Below are positions 1 to 8,754 of a DNA stretch of 36,100 bases, piece by piece (within the stretch, counting starts at the first letter, position 1; every line of letters begins with the position of its first letter). The position numbers and the translations under genes were made by a program. A model generated the notes under the pieces. The model was not told where the DNA came from and did not search any database. It saw nothing but the letters and a program-made list of their open reading frames with translations. The DNA is taken from the NCBI GenBank assembly GCA_900755065.1, contig CAAEFC010000019.1, positions 1 to 36,100 on the forward strand, in the 5' to 3' direction. Source of the DNA: Bacilli bacterium (lineage in GTDB: Bacteria; Bacillota_I; Bacilli_A; RFN20; CAG-449).

Positions 1-2
1 CG

Positions 3-59
3 ACGCTCAACAGCGTCGATCCGAAGCGCAAAAAGGAGGGGGATTCCGATGAAAAATAA
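3..59 (+). CDS. 3' end of an upstream gene, probably another antiporter subunit (partial)
   Basis: One frame is open from the window edge to a TAA at 57-59 and would encode a short charged tail (ending KKEGDSDEK). It overlaps the next start by 11 bases, which is in keeping with the tightly packed operon downstream. A hydrophilic C-terminal tail would suit an MnhG- or MbhD-type membrane subunit, the usual neighbour upstream of MnhB. A second frame is also open up to a TGA at 50-52, so the choice of frame is uncertain. Sequence to the left of the window is needed to settle it. Confidence 0.35.
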   Translation, partial: TLNSVDPKRKKEGDSDEK

Positions 60-927
60 GTTTTTTGAAGAAGAAGTCGAACTGATCCTTCCTGCGGAAG
101 AAAGCGAAGAAGTCTCCGGGAACGCCGCGACGGAGAAAGTCGTGCTGATTCCGCCGAAAACGCGGAGAAAAATCCGTTCGGGCGAAGAAAAAGGATTGCG
201 GATTTTCTACGATATCATCGCTTTTCTCTGTTTTGTATCCATCATCGCCGTTCTGCTCGTCTGCGTGATCTATCTTCCGATCTTCGGCTCGGGAAGCGAT
301 AACGCCACGCTGAACGAAATCGTGAAGGAATACATCGAAAACGGCATTGCGCAGACCGGCGCGGTCAATTTCGTAACCGGCATGATTCTGGATTACCGTG
401 CTTTCGATACGTTGGGCGAATCGTTCGTCCTGTTCACCGCGGTAACCTGCGTGATGATTCTGTTGGAAAATTTTCACGACGAAGAAGAGTTGAATCTGGA
501 ACGGATTCACCTGTACAACGATAAGATTCTCCGGTACAGCGCGGCGGTACTGGTGCCGATCATTCTTTTATTCGGTGCCTACGTGATCCTGAACGGGTCG
601 ATTTCTCCGGGAGGCGGATTCTCCGGCGGCGCGATCATGGGCGCCGGATTTATCCTCTATTCGCTGGCATTCGGATTCGACGCGACGAGTAAATTCTTCA
701 ATATCCGCGTGTTCAAAACGATCACGTCGGCTTCGCTTCTGACGTATTGCCTGACCAAAGCGGTCTCCTTTTACACCTCTTACAATGGTCCGGTCATTCA
801 CGCTTTCGGAATTCCGGGCGCGATTTTTTCGGGAGGATTCATCTTTATCCTCAACTTCTGCGTCGGTCTGATCGTCGCCTGCACGATGTTCGGCTTCTAT
901 CTGCTGTTCAGGAAGGGAGAAATTTAA
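49..927 (+). CDS. MbhE-MnhB fusion subunit of an Mrp/Mbh-type cation antiporter complex
   Basis: The 292-residue protein starts after a strong Shine-Dalgarno (AAAGGAGGG). About 50 charged cytoplasmic residues come first. A membrane helix, then an MbhE-like block with the signature LDYRAFDTLGE and another helix, follow at roughly 55-140. An MnhB domain fills the rest (about 160-292, four helices) and carries the family glycine motif SPGGGFSGG. MbhE/MnhB subunits lie in the membrane arm of Mrp antiporters and of related hydrogenase (Mbh) and Mbs complexes. The two domains are usually separate genes or joined to other neighbours, so this fusion is notable. The gene lies one base upstream of mnhC and is clearly in its operon. 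Whether the complex is a pure Na+/H+ antiporter or has a redox module encoded outside the window cannot be seen here. Confidence 0.85.
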   Translation: MKNKFFEEEVELILPAEESEEVSGNAATEKVVLIPPKTRRKIRSGEEKGLRIFYDIIAFLCFVSIIAVLLVCVIYLPIFGSGSDNATLNEIVKEYIENGIAQTGAVNFVTGMILDYRAFDTLGESFVLFTAVTCVMILLENFHDEEELNLERIHLYNDKILRYSAAVLVPIILLFGAYVILNGSISPGGGFSGGAIMGAGFILYSLAFGFDATSKFFNIRVFKTITSASLLTYCLTKAVSFYTSYNGPVIHAFGIPGAIFSGGFIFILNFCVGLIVACTMFGFYLLFRKGEI

Positions 928-928
928 T

Positions 929-1312
929 ATGGAAAATCTTTTCTCCAATTACATGGAAACCGTCGCGATCATTCTCTTCGCCATCGGCTTTTCCATTCTG
1001 CTTTTCAACAAGAACCTGATCAAGAAGATCATGGGACTGAACATCATGGATTCGGGAATGTACTTGCTTCTGGCTTCGTTAGGCTACATCGAAGGGAAAC
1101 TCGCGCCGATCGGAGGAGCGAATCAGACCGCAAGCGCGGAAAATTACGTCAATCCGATTCCGGCCGGACTGGTTCTGACGGGAATCGTCGTTTCGGTTTC
1201 GGTAACGGCGATCATGCTGGCTCTGACGGTGCGCCTCTATTCGCGTTATCACACGCTGAATCTCGATGAAATTTTCAAAAAGATTCACAAAAACGAGGAC
1301 GAGGGGGAATAG
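929..1312 (+). CDS. mnhC: Antiporter subunit MnhC (NuoK-like)
   Basis: The 127-residue protein has three predicted membrane helices (about 8-27, 33-52 and 75-100) and a charged C-terminal tail. The segment NPIPAGLVLTGIVVS matches the MnhC/NuoK-family motif (consensus like DPLPQALVLTAIVI), and the length is typical. MnhC is homologous to complex I subunit NuoK and sits between MnhB and MnhD in the membrane arm. The start is ATG with the Shine-Dalgarno AGGAAGGGAG at the end of the preceding gene. The next gene begins three bases after the stop. The call is secure at family level; which ion is moved is not visible. Confidence 0.9.
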   Translation: MENLFSNYMETVAIILFAIGFSILLFNKNLIKKIMGLNIMDSGMYLLLASLGYIEGKLAPIGGANQTASAENYVNPIPAGLVLTGIVVSVSVTAIMLALTVRLYSRYHTLNLDEIFKKIHKNEDEGE

Positions 1313-1315
1313 CAT

Positions 1316-2818
1316 ATGGATTTTATCGTCAATTTACCGTTGTTTACGATCATCATCGGCTTCATCGGCGTCGTGCTGACCTCTTTTTTGAACCGGAAAG
1401 TTTCCAAGATCATCGCGCTGATCGTCGAGGCGACGGCGATCGTCTTCGGAATCCTCGTTACCGTCTATACCTTTCAGAACGGCTACGTCGAATATCAGTT
1501 GGGACATCTGAAAGCGCCGTTCTGCAATCAGATCCGTTTCGGGCCGTACGAAGGCCTTCTGGCGACCCTCGTGCCGACGGTGATGCTCCTCTCCGTACTG
1601 GCGGGTTCGAGCCACGCGCACCGCGATATCGCCGAAAACAAGGAGCATTCGCTGTACACGTTGCTCAATCTGATTCTGGTCGCCATCGTCGCCATCATCT
1701 ATACCGACGATGTGTTCACGGGCTACGTTTTTCTGGAAATTTCCACGCTTTCGAGCGTCGGACTGACGATGATCAAGAATCACGGCCGTCAGATTGCCGC
1801 GGCCTTGCGCTATATGCTGTTCAATCTTCTGGGCTCCGGTCTCTTTCTTCTCGGGTGTATCTTCCTTTACGGAGAAACCGGCTATCTTTCGATGACTTCG
1901 ATTCAGCAAGTCGTCACGTCGATGTTCGCCGAGGGGAAAAACGTCCTTGCGTTAACGATCAGTTTCACGCTGATTTCGGTCGGATTAGGCATCAAATCCG
2001 GTCTCTTTCCGTTCTACTATTGGATGGGCGATACCTACGGAGTCAACACCACGACGGCCAGCAGCGTGCTTTCGGGATTGATTTCCAAAGGCTACATCAT
2101 TCTTTTGATCAAGATGATCTACCGCACGTTCGGCATCGAGAACGTCATGCAGACTTCTCTGCTTCACATTCTGTTCGTTCTGGGTGCCTGCGGAATGATT
2201 TTCGGCTCGATCACCGCGATTCGTCAGCGCGTCATCAACAAAATGGTGTCGTATTCTTCCGCCGCGCAGATCGGCTACATCTATCTCGGCATTGGCCTCG
2301 GGCCGGCCGGATTGGTCGCCGCGACTTTTCACCTTTTCACGCACGCGTTATGCAAGCCGTTGCTCTTTTCCACCTCGAACCGTTTGATCGATGCCAGCGG
2401 CAAAAAGCGGAAATTCGAGAATCTGAAAGGAACGGGGTACGCCGACCGCCTCGCCGGAATCGGCTTTACGATCGGCGCGTTGTCGATGGTCGGCTGTCCG
2501 TTTTTCGCCGGTTTCATCTCCAAGTATCTGTTCGTCGTGGATTCGATCGGAAACGTAGACGGGAATACGGCTTTGTTCAAGGCGGTCGTCACCATTTTCG
2601 CATTGGTCGTATCGACGCTTCTGAATACGATTTATTATCTTCGGACGGTCATTACCATCTATTCGCCGGCGGACAATCCTGCGGAATATCATCGAAACCG
2701 GTACGACCTTCCGTTTGTGATTTCCAGCGCGATCTTCGCGATTCTGATCGTCGCTTTGGGCGTATTTCCCGCCGAAATCATCGAGATTATCGAAAAGGGA
2801 ATCGCTTTGTTGGGGTAG
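1316..2818 (+). CDS. MnhD/NuoN-like antiporter subunit, copy 1
   Basis: A 500-residue polytopic protein of the proton-conducting antiporter family (PF00361), with about 14 helices. The residues thought to form the ion path are all present: Glu141 in the TM5 segment GYVFLEIS, Lys227 in GLGIKSG, Lys258 in GLISKGY and Lys403 in FAGFISKY. The motif HLFTHALCKPLLF is the conserved histidine/lysine helix. It is the first of four related genes in a row, each separated by ten or so bases and each with its own Shine-Dalgarno (here GAGGGGGAAT). Of the four it resembles MnhD/NuoN in length and lacks a long C-terminal extension. It probably forms one antiporter-like module of the complex. Confidence 0.9.
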   Translation: MDFIVNLPLFTIIIGFIGVVLTSFLNRKVSKIIALIVEATAIVFGILVTVYTFQNGYVEYQLGHLKAPFCNQIRFGPYEGLLATLVPTVMLLSVLAGSSHAHRDIAENKEHSLYTLLNLILVAIVAIIYTDDVFTGYVFLEISTLSSVGLTMIKNHGRQIAAALRYMLFNLLGSGLFLLGCIFLYGETGYLSMTSIQQVVTSMFAEGKNVLALTISFTLISVGLGIKSGLFPFYYWMGDTYGVNTTTASSVLSGLISKGYIILLIKMIYRTFGIENVMQTSLLHILFVLGACGMIFGSITAIRQRVINKMVSYSSAAQIGYIYLGIGLGPAGLVAATFHLFTHALCKPLLFSTSNRLIDASGKKRKFENLKGTGYADRLAGIGFTIGALSMVGCPFFAGFISKYLFVVDSIGNVDGNTALFKAVVTIFALVVSTLLNTIYYLRTVITIYSPADNPAEYHRNRYDLPFVISSAIFAILIVALGVFPAEIIEIIEKGIALLG

Positions 2819-2827
2819 GAGGAGTTT

Positions 2828-4303
2828 ATGCAGGCACTGTTTTTGATTCCGATCGTCTTCTGTATCTTGTCCGGTCTCTTTTTCGGCTTTTATAAACGGA
2901 AAAGTCTTTTCGGAAATCTGTTTTTCCTGAGCGTTCCGGCTGTCGCGTTCTTCTTTTCGTTCGCTCTCTTTTTCGCGGAAAACGATCTTTCGGTCGAACT
3001 TTTGGCGCTCAGCGACGATCTGATTCTTTTGCTGAAAGCCGATCTTCTGGGAAAGATCTTCGGCTTCCTTTTTTCGCTGATCTGGCTGATCGTGGCCGTT
3101 TATGCGGTCTTTTTCCTGAAAGAGAAGGAAGACGCCAACCGTTTCTATGCGTTCGATTTACTCACTTTGGGGGCAATGCTGGCGCTGTCGTATTCGGGGA
3201 ATGTCCTGACGATGTACGCGGCTTTTGAAAGCGTGACGTTGGCTTCGATGCCTCTGGTGCTGTTCGATAAGACGCCCGAAGCGAAAAAAGCAGCGTTAAA
3301 ATACCTCTTCTATTCCTTGGGAGGCGCTTTTCTCGGTTTGACCGGCGTCGTCGCGGGCATCGTTTTTTCTTCCAACGGAGGGGAATTCGTCTTCGGAGGA
3401 ACGCTGAACATCGAAGAGGGAAGCCGGATTTTCGTTCAGACCGCTCTGCTGTTGTCGCTAATCGGTTTCGGCGCGAAATGCGGCGTATTTCCTCTGCAAG
3501 CGTGGCTTCCGAGCGCACACCCGGTCGCACCGGCTCCGGCTTCGGCGCTTCTTTCCGGCGTCATCACGAAAGCCGGCGTTATTGCGATTATCCGGCTGAT
3601 CTTCTACGTTTACGGCGCGGATCTGATGCGGGGAAGTTTCGTTCAGTATGTCTGGGAAAGCCTCTTGCTCGTGACCATTCTGTTGGGATCCTCGCTCGCC
3701 GTTTTCCAGCAATCGTTCAAAAGAAGACTGGCGTATTCTTCGATTTCCCAGTTGTCCTATGTGCTTTTAGGCGTCTGCGCGCTGAACGAAGACGGTTTCG
3801 TCGGCAGTTTGCTGCACATCGGCTCGCATGCGTTCATCAAGGTCGGACTCTTCCTGATCGCGGGCATCCTGATTTCCCGTTATTCGATTCACCGCGTGGA
3901 CGAAATGGAGGGGATCGGAAAAAGGGCGCCGGCGACGATGGCGTGCTTTACGCTCCTGTCGCTCGCTTTGATCGGAATTCCTCCAAGCGGCGCGTTCTTC
4001 TCGAAATGGTTTCTGGCTCTGGGGTCGATTGAAAACGGAATGCCGTTTTTCAATTACTTCGGCGCGGTCGTCTTACTGATTTCGGCGATCCTGACGGCTT
4101 GCTATCTTCTGCCGATCTCGATTTCGGCTTTCTTTCCGAAAACGAAAGGCGAATTTCATCGGGAAAAGGAGCCGTTGGGTTATCTGATTCCGGTTGTGAT
4201 TCTGACGCTTGGCGTCTTCGCGCTCGGATTTGCTTCCGAGAGCGTTTCCGATTTCATCAGAGAGTCCGTTCTGGGCCTGGCTTTTGCGAAAGGGGGAATC
4301 TGA
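2828..4303 (+). CDS. MnhD/NuoN-like antiporter subunit, copy 2
   Basis: 491 residues, about 14 helices, preceded by TAGGAGGAG seven bases from the ATG. The functional residues are conserved: Glu134 (AAFESVTL), Lys217 (GFGAKCGV), Lys248 (GVITKAGV) and the late lysine in FFSKWFL. The loop PLQAWLPSAHPVAPAPASALLSG is the classic quinone-oxidoreductase/antiporter signature. By this motif it is closer to NuoM/MnhD than copy 1, which has a variant loop (YYWMGDTYGV). The late-helix motif HIGSHAFIKVGLF is intact. Its stop is one base before the next start codon, so translation of copies 2 and 3 is probably coupled. Confidence 0.9.
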   Translation: MQALFLIPIVFCILSGLFFGFYKRKSLFGNLFFLSVPAVAFFFSFALFFAENDLSVELLALSDDLILLLKADLLGKIFGFLFSLIWLIVAVYAVFFLKEKEDANRFYAFDLLTLGAMLALSYSGNVLTMYAAFESVTLASMPLVLFDKTPEAKKAALKYLFYSLGGAFLGLTGVVAGIVFSSNGGEFVFGGTLNIEEGSRIFVQTALLLSLIGFGAKCGVFPLQAWLPSAHPVAPAPASALLSGVITKAGVIAIIRLIFYVYGADLMRGSFVQYVWESLLLVTILLGSSLAVFQQSFKRRLAYSSISQLSYVLLGVCALNEDGFVGSLLHIGSHAFIKVGLFLIAGILISRYSIHRVDEMEGIGKRAPATMACFTLLSLALIGIPPSGAFFSKWFLALGSIENGMPFFNYFGAVVLLISAILTACYLLPISISAFFPKTKGEFHREKEPLGYLIPVVILTLGVFALGFASESVSDFIRESVLGLAFAKGGI

Positions 4304-4304
4304 T

Positions 4305-5759
4305 ATGTCGACTTTGTTCTTGCTGGTGGCGGTTCTTTTGCCTCTGATCGGCGGATTCCTGCTCGGCGTGCTGCCTCTTTCCGAGCGGGGAAGCAAGATC
4401 GCCTCTTACGCGGTGGTGCTTCTGACCAGTGTTCTGACCTGGATTTTCATCTTTACCGTCCGCGATCAGACTTTCACCCTTCTGGAAATATTGCCGCATT
4501 ACCGGATCAGCCTTCGCTTCGATGCGTTGGGAAAGATCTTCGCGGGCATGGTTTCCCTGCTCTGGCCTTTTGCATTGATGTACGCCTTCGGCTACATGAA
4601 GCACGATGAAAGACGGCGGAATTACCATTCGTTCTACATCATGACGTACGGCGTCGTTCTGGGACTGGCGTTCAGTGAAAACCTGCTGACGATGTTCGTC
4701 TTTTACGAAGTGCTGACGTTCATTACGCTTCCTCTGATCGTTCACCCGAATACTTCGGAAGCGCGTCGGGCGGGAAGGTATTACCTCTATTTTTCTCTGT
4801 CGGGATCGAGCCTGTCGCTCGTCGGAATGATCATGCTGACGCAATATCTGGGGACGAACAGTTTTCATCTGTCGTTAGAAGCCGCATCGGCGGTCAACGA
4901 CAGTTTCTATCAGATCGGATTTCTGCTTTGCTTTTTCGGATTCGGCGTCAAAAGCGCGCTTTTTCCCCTGCATTTCTGGCTTCCGATGGCTTCGGCCGCG
5001 CCGACGCCGACGACAGCGCTTTTACATGCCGTCGCGATCGTCAAGGCCGGGGTATTCGCATTGATCCGGATCACCTATTACAACGGCGTCGTCGCTCTGT
5101 CGGGGACGTGGGTGCAAAAAGTGATGATCGTCTTCGCCTGCGTGACGATCGTATACGGCTCGGCGATGGCTTTGAAAGAGCAGCATTTGAAGCGCCGTTT
5201 CGCGTATTCGACCGTTTCCAATCTCTCGTATATCATTCTGGCGTTGAGTTTCATGAATCAGGCGGGTCTCGTCGCGGCGATCCTGCACATGATCATGCAC
5301 TCGATCACGAAAATCTGCCTCTTCTTCTGTTGCGGGGCGATCATCGAAAACAGCGGTGCGACATATGTCTATCAGTTGAACGGCTTTTTCAAAAAGATGC
5401 CTTTCACGATCGTTTCGTTCCTTCTGGCGGCCTGTTCGATCACGGGGATACCGCTTTTCGCGGGCTTCATTTCCAAATACTACATTCTCTCGGCTTCCAT
5501 TCTGACGAATACGACTTTCTCGTATCTGGGAATGGGGTGCATCCTCTTTTCCGCCGTGCTGACCGCGATCTATTCGCTGTCGGTCCCTTTCCGCGCGATC
5601 GTCTGTTCGGGAAAGGAAAGCGACGCGGCGCTTCTATCCCGCGCGAACGAAAAAAACCGGGAAATGCTTGTTCCGATCGTTGTCTTCGCGATCCTGACCG
5701 TGGTGTTCGGACTCGGATCGGGCTGGCTGGTCGATCTGTTGATGAATCTGTTTGCATGA
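4305..5759 (+). CDS. MnhD/NuoN-like antiporter subunit, copy 3
   Basis: The open frame extends further upstream into copy 2, but the ATG at 4305 follows AAGGGGGAA at good spacing and begins at the first membrane helix (MSTLFLLVAVLLPLIGG). This gives 484 residues, the normal family length. Ion-path residues present are Glu135 (FVFYEVLT), Lys216 (GFGVKSAL), Lys247 (AIVKAGVF) and the lysine in FAGFISKYY. The loop reads HFWLPMASAAPTPTTALLH, a variant resembling that seen in Mbh/Mrp-linked MnhD proteins. The helix HMIMHSITKICLFF keeps its histidines and lysine. Membrane protein, expected to pack beside copies 2 and 4. Confidence 0.9.
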   Translation: MSTLFLLVAVLLPLIGGFLLGVLPLSERGSKIASYAVVLLTSVLTWIFIFTVRDQTFTLLEILPHYRISLRFDALGKIFAGMVSLLWPFALMYAFGYMKHDERRRNYHSFYIMTYGVVLGLAFSENLLTMFVFYEVLTFITLPLIVHPNTSEARRAGRYYLYFSLSGSSLSLVGMIMLTQYLGTNSFHLSLEAASAVNDSFYQIGFLLCFFGFGVKSALFPLHFWLPMASAAPTPTTALLHAVAIVKAGVFALIRITYYNGVVALSGTWVQKVMIVFACVTIVYGSAMALKEQHLKRRFAYSTVSNLSYIILALSFMNQAGLVAAILHMIMHSITKICLFFCCGAIIENSGATYVYQLNGFFKKMPFTIVSFLLAACSITGIPLFAGFISKYYILSASILTNTTFSYLGMGCILFSAVLTAIYSLSVPFRAIVCSGKESDAALLSRANEKNREMLVPIVVFAILTVVFGLGSGWLVDLLMNLFA

Positions 5760-5772
5760 GAGGAGGGAAATT

Positions 5773-7785
5773 ATGCTGAATATAACGCTCATCGTTTTCT
5801 TGATTCTGTTTCCTCTGATCGGGGGAATCGGCGCCTATTTCCTTTCAAAGCGGTTCCCGAAGTGCCGGGAGATCGTTTCGATCGGTTTGAATGCCGTCGA
5901 ACTCGCAGTCATGATCCTGCTTCTTGCCACCTATTCGGACGGCGAAACGTATTTTCGATTCGGACATTGGGGAATCGGACTTTCGTTCAGTCTCAACGGA
6001 TTCAGCCTGATTTACGGATTCGTTTCGGTGTTCCTCTGGCTGATGACGACCGCTTTTTCCAGAGAATATCTGGCGCATTACGGGAACAAAGACCGCTACT
6101 ACCTGTTTAATTCCATTACGTTAAGCGGCGTGATGGGCGTCTTCCTGTCGGGCGATCTTCTGACGACGTTCCTCTTTTTCGAACTGATGTCGTTCAGTTC
6201 CTACCCTTTGATCGTCCACGACGAAAAGGAAGAGTCGAAAAAGGCCGGTCTGACGTATCTTTCGATCGCCGTCGTTTCCGGTATGATCCTTTTAATGGGG
6301 CTGTTCCTGATCGAAAACCAACTCGGAACGCTGGATTTCGCTTCGATGCGTGAAGCGGTTTCGGGAAAAGAACTTTCGCCCGTGCTTTTTGCCGGCGGCG
6401 TTCTCGCCCTGATCGGATTCGGGGCGAAAGCGGGCATGTATCCGTTGCACATCTGGCTTCCGAAAGCGCACGCGGTGGCTCCGGCTCCGGCAAGCGCATT
6501 GCTCTCGGGAATCATGACGAAAACCGGCGTGTTCGGCATCATCGTCCTTTGCGCGAACCTGTTCTACGAAAGTTCCGCGTTCGGCATTCTTCTATTGGTT
6601 TTCGCGGTGATCACGATGGTGTTAGGCGCGGTTCTTGCCCTTTTCAGCGTCAATCTCAAACGAACGCTGGCCTGTTCGTCGATGTCGCAGATCGGCTTCA
6701 TTCTGACCGGTCTGGCTTTCGCGGTTCTTCTGAAAGGAGAAGGGGCGCTTTCCGCATCGGGCGCTTTCCTTCACATGATCAACCACTCGTTCATCAAACT
6801 GGTGCTGTTCCTGTGCGCGGGTACGGTCGTCATGAACCTGCACGCGCTGAACCTGAACGAGATTCGCGGATTCGGAAGGAAAAAGCCTTTTCTGATGATC
6901 TTGTTTGCCATCGGCGCATTGGGAATCATGGGAATTCCGCTTTTCAACGGATACGCTTCCAAAACGCTGATTCACGAGGGAATTCTCGAATTCATCGAAG
7001 TCAACGCGCTGAGCGGAGGCGCTTACTGGGGATACAAGATCGTCGAATATCTTTTCCTTTTTTCGGGCGGTCTCACGATCGCTTACATGAGTAAACTGTT
7101 CGTCTGCCTCTTCGTCGAAAAGCACCCGACGCGTCAGGCGGAATTCGACGGAATGAAACACTACCTGTCTTGGGGAAACAAGATCGTTTTCGTCCTTTCC
7201 GCGGCGATGATCCTGTTGATCGGCGTCGTTCCGGAAAGAATCGGGCTTCCTCTTGTCAACTCGGCCGGCGGATTCTTTCACGTTGAAAAATTGGAGGCGT
7301 TCGCGTTTTTCAGCCTGAACAATTTAAGCGGCGCGGCAATCTCGCTTCTAATCGGCGTTCTGGTCTACGTTTTTATCGTCCGCCTGCTTCTTCAAGACCG
7401 GAAGAAAGGTTATCTCGACCTGTGGCCGCGCGTGCTGGATTTAGAAAGATACGTCTACGTTCCTGTGCTGAAAGGTCTCTTTTACGGCGTCGCATTCCTG
7501 CTACGTGGACTCGATCTGCTCTTCGACGGGTGTGTGCTTCTTTTGAATAAAACCATTCTCCGGAAGCACGTGTACCGCTACGAGAAAAAGACGCTGGCGT
7601 ACAATTTCGGTCATCTTTTCGATTCAAAGAAGAGCAAGGACCCGCATTTCTACGCCAAGAAGAGCCAGCAACTGTTCGACGCCGCTTTCTCGATTCAAAG
7701 GGAAGTCAGTTCGTCTTTCACGTTCGCTCTGGCGATGATTTGTCTGGGGATCGTCATTATTGTAACTTTCCTTTTAATCGTGTAG
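5773..7785 (+). CDS. MnhD/NuoL-like antiporter subunit, copy 4, with C-terminal extension
   Basis: A TTG-initiated frame begins at 5752, but the ATG at 5773 follows GAGGAGGG at ideal spacing, giving 670 residues. The antiporter core covers about 1-470, with Glu137 (LFFELMS), Lys219 (GFGAKAG), Lys250 (GIMTKTGV) and HMINHSFIKLVLF. After it comes a further ~180 residues: helix, then an amphipathic positively charged stretch, and a final helix at the C-terminus (IVIIVTFLLIV). The extension resembles the lateral helix and anchor of NuoL/MnhA-type subunits, which would make this the terminal (distal) antiporter module. It is the last gene of the antiporter operon; no terminator is evident before uppP, 67 bases on. 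Confidence 0.88.
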   Translation: MLNITLIVFLILFPLIGGIGAYFLSKRFPKCREIVSIGLNAVELAVMILLLATYSDGETYFRFGHWGIGLSFSLNGFSLIYGFVSVFLWLMTTAFSREYLAHYGNKDRYYLFNSITLSGVMGVFLSGDLLTTFLFFELMSFSSYPLIVHDEKEESKKAGLTYLSIAVVSGMILLMGLFLIENQLGTLDFASMREAVSGKELSPVLFAGGVLALIGFGAKAGMYPLHIWLPKAHAVAPAPASALLSGIMTKTGVFGIIVLCANLFYESSAFGILLLVFAVITMVLGAVLALFSVNLKRTLACSSMSQIGFILTGLAFAVLLKGEGALSASGAFLHMINHSFIKLVLFLCAGTVVMNLHALNLNEIRGFGRKKPFLMILFAIGALGIMGIPLFNGYASKTLIHEGILEFIEVNALSGGAYWGYKIVEYLFLFSGGLTIAYMSKLFVCLFVEKHPTRQAEFDGMKHYLSWGNKIVFVLSAAMILLIGVVPERIGLPLVNSAGGFFHVEKLEAFAFFSLNNLSGAAISLLIGVLVYVFIVRLLLQDRKKGYLDLWPRVLDLERYVYVPVLKGLFYGVAFLLRGLDLLFDGCVLLLNKTILRKHVYRYEKKTLAYNFGHLFDSKKSKDPHFYAKKSQQLFDAAFSIQREVSSSFTFALAMICLGIVIIVTFLLIV

Positions 7786-7852
7786 AGTAAGAGTGTCTCG
7801 ACTAAAAACAGGGAAAGAAGAATAAAGTAGTTAGTAGATTACGGGAGGGAAA

Positions 7853-8686
7853 ATGAATTTTATCGATATCTTGATCGCCATTCTCTACGGCATCGTCGAA
7901 GGCATCAGCGAATGGCTTCCGATTAGCAGCACCGGGCATCTGATCATTCTGGAACGCTTTCTCGGCTTTCACGACATCAGCCCCGAATTCTGGGAACTGT
8001 TTCTGGTCGTGATTCAGTTGGGGGCGATTTTCGCGGTCGTTCTGAATTTTTTCGCCAAACTGTTTCCGTTCGGCAAGAAGAAAAGCGCCGAAGAAAAGAA
8101 ATCGATCTGGAAGACCTGGGGGCTGATTCTGATCGCCTGTCTTCCCGCGGCAGTGGTCGGATTGCTCTTCGACGATCTGCTGAATACCTATCTTTACAAC
8201 GAAATCACCGTCTCGATCACCCTGATCGTCTACGGCATCGCGTTCATCGTTCTGGAACATTTCAACGCAAAGAAAGAATTTAAGATCACCGACGTCCGTG
8301 ATTTTACGTGGAAGACCGCATTGATCATCGGAGCCGCGCAGATGCTGAGCCTGATTCCGGGGACTTCCCGAAGCGGTATCACGATCCTCGCGGCGCTTTT
8401 GATCGGCTGCAACCGTTCTTCCGCGTGCGAGTTTTCGTTCTACCTCTCCATTCCGGTCATGGTCGGCGCGTCGCTTCTGAAACTGGTCAAATACCTGCTG
8501 AGCGGGGCGAGCCTGTCCTTGAACGAGGGAATGATCCTTCTCAGCGGTTGCGTCGTCGCATTCGCCGTCAGTCTTCTCGTCGTCAATTTTCTGATGAAGT
8601 ACATTCAGAAGCACGATTTCAAGATTTTCGGCGTGTACCGCATCGCTTTGGGCATCCTTCTGATCATCCTCTTCCTCTGCATTTGA
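7853..8686 (+). CDS. uppP: Undecaprenyl-diphosphatase
   Basis: 277-residue membrane enzyme of the BacA/UppP family. It removes one phosphate from undecaprenyl diphosphate so the lipid carrier can be reused for peptidoglycan and other wall polymers; loss raises bacitracin sensitivity in known species. The N-terminal motif EGISEWLPISSTGHL (about 17-30) and the second motif PGTSRSG (about 168-174) together form the active site, and both are intact. About seven or eight helices and the length match the family. The ATG follows ACGGGAGGG. A hairpin terminator overlaps its stop codon, so it is either expressed from a promoter in the 67-base gap I could not identify, or by read-through from the antiporter operon. 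Confidence 0.95.
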   Translation: MNFIDILIAILYGIVEGISEWLPISSTGHLIILERFLGFHDISPEFWELFLVVIQLGAIFAVVLNFFAKLFPFGKKKSAEEKKSIWKTWGLILIACLPAAVVGLLFDDLLNTYLYNEITVSITLIVYGIAFIVLEHFNAKKEFKITDVRDFTWKTALIIGAAQMLSLIPGTSRSGITILAALLIGCNRSSACEFSFYLSIPVMVGASLLKLVKYLLSGASLSLNEGMILLSGCVVAFAVSLLVVNFLMKYIQKHDFKIFGVYRIALGILLIILFLCI

Positions 8687-8723
8687 CATTCATGCGAATG
8701 CAGGGATGATTTTCCTTTTTTTT
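8675..8723 (+). terminator. Probable intrinsic terminator of uppP
   Basis: The arms 8677-8683 (CTGCATT) and 8697-8703 (AATGCAG) are exact complements and extend by two further pairs, around a 13-base loop. A T-rich tract follows at 8710-8723 after a short gap. The uppP stop codon lies at the loop edge. The gap before the T-run makes it weaker than the other terminators in this window. Confidence 0.5.
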
Positions 8724-8725
8724 CG

Positions 8726-8734
8726 TGGTATAAT
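8726..8734 (+). promoter_or_regulatory. Extended -10 sigma-A-type promoter for the HD-domain gene
   Basis: TGGTATAAT gives a perfect -10 hexamer (8729-8734) with a TG one base upstream. No good -35 hexamer sits 17 bases away, in keeping with an extended -10 promoter. The start codon is 20 bases downstream of the -10. Confidence 0.6.
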
Positions 8735-8754
8735 GAAACAAGAGGAACACGATT

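Noticed and set aside
4209..4304. 32-codon N-terminal extension of the third MnhD-like protein
   Set aside because: It lies inside the preceding gene and would put polar residues before the first helix. The ATG at 4305 with a Shine-Dalgarno is the natural start.
8683..8688. TTGACA near the uppP stop as a -35 for the HD-domain gene
   Set aside because: It is 40 bases from the TATAAT, far outside the normal spacing, and lies in the terminator hairpin.
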